Positions 1 to 4,741 of a DNA stretch of 6,339 nt are shown piece after piece. The DNA is from Acidobacteriota bacterium (GTDB taxonomy: Bacteria > Acidobacteriota > Terriglobia > Terriglobales > Acidobacteriaceae). The number at the start of each line of letters is the position of its first letter. Within the stretch, counting starts at the first letter, position 1. A program made the translations under genes and the position numbers. Location: positions 1-6,339 of the forward strand of contig JAFAPG010000814.1 of assembly GCA_019247235.1 (NCBI GenBank), in the 5' to 3' direction. The notes beneath the pieces are model-generated. The model had not been told where the DNA came from and made no database searches. It was given only the letters and a program-made list of their open reading frames with translations.

Positions 1-825
1 TCCCTCCCCAGTAATGGAATCCACGAATCCGGCCGTATCCCCCAACATAGCCCAACCACGACCGCCATACGCGGTCTTCTCGAGCGCTTCGGGAACAAGC
101 GAAGGAAGGATGTGCGCGTACAGGGTGGCGCTTTTCATGGTGAGACCGAATTCCGGTAAATAACGGTCGAGCATTTGACGCAGTACAGTTGTACTCATGC
201 TTTGCATGCGGCCACAGATTCCAACAGAAAGATGGTTGAGGCGAGGAAAAACCCATAGATAACCGTGCAGCCCCGGAACAAACCGGATCTGCACAAGTTT
301 TCCTGTTCCCGGAATGTAATACCCAACTGCGACCATCAGGTTTTCTGGAGTAAGAGAAGAGGAGAATTTGGCCCGTAAACAGCTTCGCGCACCTGCCGCC
401 AACACCACAAAATCTGCTTGGAAGCTACCCACGCGGGTTTTGAGGTTCCAATCGCCAGGCTTCCCCTCAATCTCGACCACCCGTTGGCGAAGCAATCGAG
501 CTCCCGCTGCCTGCGCTCGCTCGAGTAGGAAACCGTTCAAGGTAAAGCGGGAAAAAATGGCAATCTGGCGATCAAGCTGAAAGGCGACTTTGCGTCCTGA
601 GGGAGAAACCAGCTGGCAATGAGTGATCCAATTAGATTGGTGCGCCGAGTCGACAAGGAAAGGCCATCGTTGCAAAGCCTTACTAGTGAGACCGCCACCA
701 CAGGGCTTCTCCCAAGCCAGCTTTTCGTCAAAAAGGAAAATCTCGCGACCGGCCGCGGCTAGTTCCCGAGCAGCAAACGCTCCAGCCGGACCGCCGCCCA
801 CAATGGCAATTCGCTTCAAGAACAT
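1..825 (-). CDS. Geranylgeranyl-reductase-family FAD-dependent oxidoreductase (C-terminus beyond window)
   Basis: The first 275 residues are present and the reading frame is open to the left edge. The start ATG (825-823) is fixed by an in-frame TGA two codons upstream. Residues 6-15 (IAIVGGGPAG) form the dinucleotide-binding GxGxxG loop of a Rossmann fold, and an acidic residue after the second strand (D33) suits FAD ribose binding. KPCGGG at 40-45 is the conserved cysteine motif of the geranylgeranyl reductase family. YLWVFP at 189-194 followed by G202 matches the family's YxWxFP...G substrate-cavity motif, and GDTAGFVDSITGEG at 262-275 is the second FAD-binding motif. Known relatives saturate isoprenoid double bonds in chlorophyll side chains, archaeal lipids or menaquinone tails; others have unknown substrates. 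The substrate here cannot be told from the sequence. No good Shine-Dalgarno sequence is visible. The gene lies 104 bp after the small membrane-protein gene, with no clear terminator between them. Family assignment is secure; specific function is not. Confidence 0.9.
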   Translation of the reverse strand, partial: MFLKRIAIVGGGPAGAFAARELAAAGREIFLFDEKLAWEKPCGGGLTSKALQRWPFLVDSAHQSNWITHCQLVSPSGRKVAFQLDRQIAIFSRFTLNGFLLERAQAAGARLLRQRVVEIEGKPGDWNLKTRVGSFQADFVVLAAGARSCLRAKFSSSLTPENLMVAVGYYIPGTGKLVQIRFVPGLHGYLWVFPRLNHLSVGICGRMQSMSTTVLRQMLDRYLPEFGLTMKSATLYAHILPSLVPEALEKTAYGGRGWAMLGDTAGFVDSITGEG

Positions 826-929
826 GGCTCAGACGCAACAAACTACGAGAGTTCCTCGCGTCCGATGCTAATTGACGTGCGGGTGAGCACACAAGCGCAT
901 AGCTGCGCCGGATCTGAGTTGGGGGGCCT

Positions 930-1202
930 CTATTGGACCTGTGTCAGGCCCTGATAAATCGCAACCCCAGCAATCGTCAGAATCAGAACGGCTGACGCCG
1001 TCCCCAGGACTTTGACGAATGGACCCAGTTTATTGACCCGCTGCATGATCTCCATCTGCTCTTGTGCCATGTGGGACTCTGACTCGCCCAAGAAGAGCTG
1101 GTCGTCCTCATGCATGGTCAACGTGCCTCGATAGATCAGCAGGGCAACTAGAGCGGCTGTGAGCACTCCCCACGCGATCAGAAGCTCGAACAGTGTCGAC
1201 AT
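930..1202 (-). CDS. Small two-helix membrane protein, function unknown
   Basis: This 90-residue protein is not one I recognise. The start is the ATG at 1202-1200 because AGAGGTGG sits just upstream at normal Shine-Dalgarno spacing. An in-frame GTG six codons earlier would place that ribosome site inside the coding region. Two hydrophobic segments are visible, at about residues 4-24 (LFELLIAWGVLTAALVALLIY) and 65-83 (VLGTASAVLILTIAGVAIY). They flank a charged, Glu/Met/Gln-rich stretch (31-60, HEDDQLFLGESESHMAQEQM) that is probably helical. The hairpin topology suggests a small inner-membrane protein with its middle loop on one side. It has its own promoter candidate about 80 bp upstream and lies downstream of the DUF4337 gene, another small membrane protein. 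Coding status is supported by the ribosome site, the two clean membrane segments and its compact fit between neighbours. Confidence 0.72.
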   Translation of the reverse strand: MSTLFELLIAWGVLTAALVALLIYRGTLTMHEDDQLFLGESESHMAQEQMEIMQRVNKLGPFVKVLGTASAVLILTIAGVAIYQGLTQVQ

Positions 1203-1279
1203 AAATCCACCTCTTACCACCAGCTGTTCTTGCGTTCCGTCTGGGGCTGTTGGAGCGGCCCCGGGCAGAGATCACTCTG

Positions 1280-1306
1280 ATTATAGCTCCGGGTACATCG
1301 GGGCAA
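1280..1306 (-). promoter_or_regulatory. Candidate sigma70-type promoter for the small membrane-protein gene
   Basis: On the minus strand a perfect TATAAT lies at 1285-1280. The best -35 match is TTGCCC at 1306-1301, giving a 15-bp spacer that is shorter than the ideal 17. Transcription from here would leave a leader of roughly 70 nt before the start at 1202. The perfect -10 box in a moderately GC-rich intergenic region is the main support; the -35 assignment is weak. Confidence 0.45.
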
Positions 1307-1348
1307 GAAGGTTTTTTCACGGGTATATGACAACTCTGGCAAGCCAAG

Positions 1349-1369
1349 CACCTGACCTCTGAGCAGGTG
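1349..1369. repeat. Short inverted repeat after the DUF4337 gene
   Basis: CACCTG (1349-1354) and CAGGTG (1364-1369) form a perfect 6-bp stem around a 9-nt loop, 36 bp past the stop codon of the DUF4337 gene on the minus strand. No run of T follows it in the direction of transcription, so it is not a classical intrinsic terminator. It could be an mRNA-end hairpin, a protein site or chance. Confidence 0.3.
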
Positions 1370-1404
1370 GTAATTAACACTCGGGCAAGGATGTTCTAAG
1401 GACC

Positions 1405-1950
1405 TCAGGCGAGCGAAAGCACGCTTGCAGCAACCGCTAGGCCCACGATTCCAAGCACGATTCCTGCGTACCAGAACCAGCGCCGGCCGGAGAGCAAAGT
1501 AATCGAAGTCACAACCAAGCCGATTTCAAGGAACACCTCGCCGAGGTCGAACCGGTCAGCGCGACGGCGCTCATGGCTGGTCTCTTCTTCGACCTTTCGC
1601 GCCTCGCTGTCAATTTCTTTTTGCTGGTCCCGGTATTTATCGGCCTCAGACTGATATTTCTCCTTCAATTTGGCAGCATTTTTCGCGTCGCTGGTGGACA
1701 TGATCGAGGCGAAGTCGGCGAAGATCTCATCGGTGTGGCGACGGATACTCTTGGCTTGGTAATAAGCCCATTGGTCGCTCGATTTATTTTGCAGGACTAC
1801 CTCTTCGGTGTGTGCCCGGTGGCTGAGCAGAGACACCACCGCCACCAATACGGCAAGAATGGCCATGGTTAATGAAACGGGCGCCATCGAAGGATGATGG
1901 GCACCATGCTCCGCACTCTCATGGAGTTCCTGTAGTTCGTCAGCGCTCAT
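1405..1950 (-). CDS. DUF4337-family membrane protein
   Basis: The 181-residue protein has the DUF4337 layout. A short His/Glu-rich N-terminus precedes a first membrane helix at about 24-43 (PVSLTMAILAVLVAVVSLLS). The signature block QNKSSDQWAYYQAKSIR follows at 54-70. A long charged region at about 85-135 (Lys/Glu/Arg/Gln-rich) is likely a coiled coil, and two more hydrophobic segments lie at about 137-155 and 159-181. The family has no established biochemical role; the shape suggests a membrane-anchored helical protein that self-associates or contacts a partner through its middle. GGGAG lies 5 nt before the ATG. The gene starts 33 bp after the end of the yjbQ-like gene on the same strand, so the two are probably cotranscribed. 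Family assignment rests on the QWAYYQAKSI block and topology, recalled rather than searched. Confidence 0.87.
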   Translation of the reverse strand: MSADELQELHESAEHGAHHPSMAPVSLTMAILAVLVAVVSLLSHRAHTEEVVLQNKSSDQWAYYQAKSIRRHTDEIFADFASIMSTSDAKNAAKLKEKYQSEADKYRDQQKEIDSEARKVEEETSHERRRADRFDLGEVFLEIGLVVTSITLLSGRRWFWYAGIVLGIVGLAVAASVLSLA

Positions 1951-1983
1951 GGACTCTCCCGATATTCACAATCTGCTCGAATC

Positions 1984-2403
1984 CTACTCTCCCATAACCT
2001 TGATAACTATTCGTTTGTCTCTACGTCCGTCAAATTCGGCATAAAATATTCTCTGCCAAGGACCAAAGTCTAAGCGCCCGTCGGTGATAGGGACAAGTAC
2101 TTGATGGTGCACGAGCAAGGCCTTTAAGTGCGAATCTCCATTGCTTTCACCGGTCTCATGGTGCCGGTAGCCTTCGCGATAGGGGGCCAGTCCTTCAAGC
2201 CAGCGATCAATGTCCTCAATAAGCCCGGTTTCGTCGTCGTTGACGTAAACCCCTGCGGTAATGTGCATGGCCGAGACTAGCACCATGCCTTCTCTAATAC
2301 CGCTTTTTTTAACCGCAGCTTCAACTTGCGGAGTGATGTGGATGTATTCACGATGCTTGCGTGTGTGAAACTTGAGATATTCGGTATGAAATTTCATGGC
2401 CAT
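1984..2403 (-). CDS. yjbQ: YjbQ/UPF0047 family protein (secondary thiamine-phosphate synthase-like)
   Basis: The 139-residue length and the motif order match the YjbQ/UPF0047 family. These are HITAGVYVNDDE at 47-58 (His47 and Asn55), GDSHLKALL at 89-97 (His92, Lys94), LVPITDGRLDFGPWQRI at 103-119 (Gly114, Trp116, Gln117) and a final short strand ending VMGE. E. coli YjbQ shows weak thiamine-phosphate synthase activity, which gave the family its usual name; the natural role is unsettled. The conserved histidines suggest a metal- or phosphate-binding site. The first ATG (2403) is preferred over the one two codons later because AGGTGG lies 9 nt before it. No thi genes are nearby. The DUF4337 gene follows after 33 bp. 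The leader contains a long-range inverted repeat that covers the ribosome site. Confidence 0.92.
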   Translation of the reverse strand: MAMKFHTEYLKFHTRKHREYIHITPQVEAAVKKSGIREGMVLVSAMHITAGVYVNDDETGLIEDIDRWLEGLAPYREGYRHHETGESNGDSHLKALLVHHQVLVPITDGRLDFGPWQRIFYAEFDGRRDKRIVIKVMGE

Positions 2404-2410
2404 TACAATA

Positions 2411-2499
2411 CGCCACCTGCTGCGGCGCTCTCAGGCCGCGCTCCCGGCGACAGTCATCTTGTAACGGACAGGCAAGCAGGCTGGGTTGCTCAGGTGGCG
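2411..2499 (-). promoter_or_regulatory. Possible Shine-Dalgarno-masking structure in the yjbQ leader
   Basis: On the minus strand CGCCACCTG (2499-2491) is perfectly complementary to CAGGTGGCG (2419-2411), 71 nt apart. The second copy contains the AGGTGG ribosome site of the yjbQ-like gene. Inside the loop a second stem, GCGGC/GCCGC, lies close to the ribosome site. If the transcript starts upstream of 2499, the 9-bp GC-rich helix would hide the ribosome site. It does not follow the order of conserved TPP-riboswitch elements, although a CTGAGA is present. Regulation is inferred only. Confidence 0.35.
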
Positions 2500-2513
2500 A
2501 TTCAATTTTGAAT
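2500..2513. repeat. AT-rich inverted repeat upstream of yjbQ
   Basis: ATTCAA (2500-2505) and TTGAAT (2508-2513) are perfect inverted copies with a 2-bp centre. The site abuts the distal arm of the leader inverted repeat. It is the most AT-rich patch between lacD and yjbQ, so it could be an operator or part of the promoter. No factor can be named. Confidence 0.3.
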
Positions 2514-2583
2514 TTGAGGCGCGATGTCGCGAATGGCTTGGGCAGGGTGCCCGGACGTCCTAGGGAGCCAGAAACTCTGACAG

Positions 2584-2617
2584 AAAAGGTACAGGTACGA
2601 GAGAGGTGCCTGTACCT
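2584..2617 (-). terminator. Hairpin after lacD, probable terminator
   Basis: AGGTACAGGTAC (2587-2598) and GTGCCTGTACCT (2606-2617) pair over 12 positions with one non-Watson-Crick position, around a 7-nt GA-rich loop. The hairpin starts 16 bp past the lacD stop codon. In the lacD direction it is followed by a short T run (TTTT, then CTG), which is weaker than a standard terminator tail. It may also be a copy of a dispersed palindromic element. Confidence 0.6.
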
Positions 2618-2632
2618 CTGCAAAGAACCAGG

Positions 2633-3640
2633 CTAGGCCCCAGCCATGACCGGCTCAACCTCATAGATCGGGAACCATGAAGTCGCAGTTTTTAGCTTTG
2701 CGTTGACGTTACTAATATTCGCAACGCCTTCGTTCTCAAGCCATCTTCGGAATGCAGCCGGCCCCTGCTTGGCGTAGACGGGAATGCCGTCTTTCCAAGT
2801 AGCACGGCCGCAAAGCACTCCATTGAACTTGACCCCGCTCTCGCCTGCCAGCTCCAACGTTTCGCTAAACTCGGCGTTGCTGACACCAGCCGAGAGGTAA
2901 ATAAAGGGCTTGCTGGCAGCACTGGCTGCTTTATGAAAGAGTTCGATCGCTTCCTTTTTGTTGTAGGCTTTTTGTCCGGCGAAGGACTGAGTCCCCTCTA
3001 CGAATTTCATATTTACTGGTATTTCCACTTTGAGTACGTCCACACCGTAGCGCTCTTTGCTGAATTCGCGCATGCTTTCGGTGACAATGTGAGGCTTTTT
3101 CTTCGCGTACTCGAGGCCTTTCTCGTCGGCCCCTTCTTCATACCCCACAAATTCGAGGAAAAAAGGAATGTCGTTAGCGCGGCACTCGTCGCCGATGCGC
3201 TCCACCCAAGCGTGCTTCTTATCGTTGACGTTCTTGGGGTCATAGGGAGTGTAGTAAAGAAGAATCTTGAGGCAGTCGGCTCCAGCTTCCTTCAAACGTT
3301 TTACTGACCAGTGGTCGAGGAGATCAGGTAAGCGGCCCGGGCCAGTCTTATCGTACCCGGTCTTTTCATAAGCGAGCAGCAGGCCGGCATTTCTCGCGCG
3401 CCGCTTCGCCGCCGGGAGTCCCCACTCTGGGTCGAGCAAAATGGCGCTGGCATGTGGTGTGAGCACCTCGGTTACGAGTGACTTGAACTCTTCCATCATT
3501 GCGTCGCTGATATCGCTGCCTTTTTCTTTCGCCAGCGCCTTTTGTAGGGATCCGCGTTGGTCCATCGCTGCAGCCGCAATTACCCCCCGTTTGTCTGACA
3601 CTCGTTGCAAGCCGGCAAGTTTTCCGGGTGTAAGTTTCAT
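2633..3640 (-). CDS. lacD: Class I tagatose-1,6-bisphosphate aldolase-like protein
   Basis: The 335-residue protein is a full-length LacD/DeoC-type TIM-barrel aldolase. LacD cleaves tagatose 1,6-bisphosphate to dihydroxyacetone phosphate and glyceraldehyde 3-phosphate through a Schiff base and needs no metal. Visible family features are AMDQRGSL at 25-32 (Asp27, Gln28), LLDPEWG at 68-74, CLKILLYY at 123-130 (Lys125), FFLEFVGYE at 160-168 (Glu163), VDVLKVEIPVN at 200-210 with Lys204 as the expected Schiff-base lysine, YLSAGVS at 248-254 and GVLCGRATW at 274-282 for phosphate binding. GGAGGA lies just before the ATG, a strong ribosome site. No lacA, lacB, lacC or gat genes and no sugar transporter are in view, so the physiological substrate is uncertain. 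Related class I aldolases act on tagatose, fructose or sulfofructose phosphates. It is transcribed away from nuoI and ends at a strong hairpin. Confidence 0.9.
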   Translation of the reverse strand: MKLTPGKLAGLQRVSDKRGVIAAAAMDQRGSLQKALAKEKGSDISDAMMEEFKSLVTEVLTPHASAILLDPEWGLPAAKRRARNAGLLLAYEKTGYDKTGPGRLPDLLDHWSVKRLKEAGADCLKILLYYTPYDPKNVNDKKHAWVERIGDECRANDIPFFLEFVGYEEGADEKGLEYAKKKPHIVTESMREFSKERYGVDVLKVEIPVNMKFVEGTQSFAGQKAYNKKEAIELFHKAASAASKPFIYLSAGVSNAEFSETLELAGESGVKFNGVLCGRATWKDGIPVYAKQGPAAFRRWLENEGVANISNVNAKLKTATSWFPIYEVEPVMAGA

Positions 3641-4072
3641 ATTTCCTCCGAGATGAATGAAATGACTTACCGACCTACAGAAGGGGACGGCTCACCATTT
3701 TAATACGAGTATGCCAATCGACGGATTCCTATTCGCAATCGAAAGGTTTCTGGGCCTCGGCGATTGACGTATTGACGGTGCTTCGGGTCCGGAAGCGCCT
3801 GTGCGACATCGGACGCAGGTTCAAGGGTTCTCAAGCGCGATCCTCGAGTATTGTTCAGTGCGCCATATTTAAGCAGCATCGCGTAATGAGTTCAGAGCCA
3901 ATGCGCATCTTCCACCCAGGGGTAGAGGGCGGTTGGGCGTCAGTCTTTTCTGTGGCAATCGACGATGCGCGAAGCGAATTCTGATCAGCTCTCGTCGTGT
4001 CTGCCTAGGCACCCGAGGTCTCGCGGGCAGCCGAGGCATTCACGCTATCCAGCGGTTTCGCTATACTTAACA
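3641..4072. other. Divergent intergenic region between lacD and nuoI
   Basis: No convincing gene is seen in these 432 bp. A 70-codon plus-strand frame (3772-3984) lacks a ribosome site and any recognisable protein character. The stretch holds the lacD ribosome site (3644-3649), a tandem repeat of ATTGACG (3763-3769 and 3771-3777), the palindromes CTGATCAG (3981-3988) and TGCCTAGGCA (4002-4011), and the nuoI promoter at the right end. An AT-rich patch reading TATTAAAAT on the minus strand near 3700 could serve the lacD promoter, but I find no good -35 partner. I saw no tRNA fold. Confidence 0.6.
4039..4067 (+). promoter_or_regulatory. Sigma70-type promoter placing the nuoI transcript start at its ATG
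   Basis: TTCACG (4039-4044, 4 of 6 matches to TTGACA) and TATACT (4062-4067, 5 of 6 matches to TATAAT) are separated by exactly 17 bp. The nuoI ATG begins at 4073, with 5 bp between it and the -10 box. A normal start site 6-8 bp after the -10 box would fall on or beside this ATG, and no Shine-Dalgarno sequence precedes it. This is the pattern of a leaderless mRNA. Confidence 0.6.
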
Positions 4073-4606
4073 ATGATGCCGATCCTCAAAGACATAGCTG
4101 CCATTGCCAAGGGCATGAGTATCACCTTTCGCGAGATGTTCCAGCCCACGGTGGTCGAAAACTATCCGGATGGGCCTGGGCCATTGCGGGGAGCCAAGGT
4201 ACAGGAACGCTTTCGTGGGGTCCACGTCCTACAACGTGACGAAAATGGCCTGGAAAAGTGTGTCGCCTGCTTTCTTTGTGCGGCCAACTGCCCGGCAAAT
4301 TGCATTTACATCGAGGCCGCAGAAAATACCGCCGAACATCGGGTGAGTGGCGCTGAACGATACGCCAAGGTTTACAACATTGACTATAACCGCTGTATTT
4401 TCTGCGGATATTGCGTGGAAGCGTGTCCGACCGATGCCATTACTCACGGACATGGCTTTGAATTGGCCACCTTCAACGCTACCAACTTAATCTACCGCAA
4501 AGAGCAGTTGTTGGCCCCGACGCCAGCACACCTGGGAGCGAATCCTGTGTTCAACGCGGCGGAAGTTAGCGGCGGCGCGCCCGCAGAAGTCGCGCCCGGG
4601 GAATGA
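4073..4606 (+). CDS. nuoI: NADH-quinone oxidoreductase subunit I (complex I, two 4Fe-4S clusters)
   Basis: The 177-residue protein is close to the usual NuoI length (180 in E. coli). It carries two ferredoxin-type motifs. The first is C63, C66, C69 and C73-Pro; the second is C108, C111, C114 and C118-Pro. These bind clusters N6a and N6b, which carry electrons from the peripheral arm toward N2 and quinone. The N-terminal amphipathic stretch (GMSITFREMFQPTVVENYPDG within 14-34) and RFRGVHVLQRDENGLEKC are typical of the family. The C-terminus ends in an Ala/Pro/Gly-rich tail (about 149-177). A frame upstream to 3965 would add 36 residues unlike NuoI; the promoter at 4039-4067 argues for the start at 4073, or the adjacent ATG at 4076. 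No other nuo genes are present, and metH follows after a terminator. Confidence 0.95.
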   Translation: MMPILKDIAAIAKGMSITFREMFQPTVVENYPDGPGPLRGAKVQERFRGVHVLQRDENGLEKCVACFLCAANCPANCIYIEAAENTAEHRVSGAERYAKVYNIDYNRCIFCGYCVEACPTDAITHGHGFELATFNATNLIYRKEQLLAPTPAHLGANPVFNAAEVSGGAPAEVAPGE

Positions 4607-4636
4607 CTCTTCGATAGGTGTTGGGGTGAATCTCGC

Positions 4637-4669
4637 GCCGGTCCTATTTAGGGGCCGGCATTTGTTTAT
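4637..4669 (+). terminator. Intrinsic terminator after nuoI
   Basis: GCCGGTCC (4637-4644) pairs with GGGCCGGC (4652-4659) in an 8-bp stem with one G-T wobble and a 7-nt loop, followed by the T-rich ATTTGTTTA. It begins 30 bp after the nuoI stop codon and should end a single-gene nuoI transcript, leaving metH to its own promoter. Confidence 0.72.
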
Positions 4670-4741
4670 CGTCGATTATTGCTCCAGCCATAACTGGATC
4701 ATCCTTCAGGTTTGCGGCTGCAGGCTGCGTTTTGAGTTTTC

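Noticed and set aside
1203..1220. GTG start six codons upstream for the small membrane protein
   Set aside because: The strong AGAGGTGG ribosome site lies inside this extension and points to the ATG at 1202.
2404..2510. TPP riboswitch before yjbQ
   Set aside because: A CTGAGA occurs, but the other conserved TPP elements and their order are missing.
2933..3307. 124-codon plus-strand frame opposite lacD
   Set aside because: It is antisense to a full-length aldolase with intact catalytic residues, and its hydrophobic-looking sequence is the mirror of that coding region.
3790..3840. tRNA remnant or attachment site suggested by GGTTCAAGGG
   Set aside because: The flanking bases do not form a T-arm or acceptor stem on either strand, and no integrase is present.
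3772..3984. 70-codon plus-strand frame between lacD and nuoI
   Set aside because: It has no Shine-Dalgarno sequence, no recognisable domain and an irregular Arg/Ser-rich composition; chance frames of this size are common here.
3965..4072. N-terminal extension of NuoI by 36 residues
   Set aside because: The added residues (rich in Arg, Ser, Pro) do not resemble NuoI, no ribosome site precedes 3965, and a good promoter sits inside this stretch.
4607..4741. Cobalamin or SAM riboswitch before metH
   Set aside because: The 135-bp gap is partly taken by the nuoI terminator and I see no B12-box-like or SAM-box-like core.
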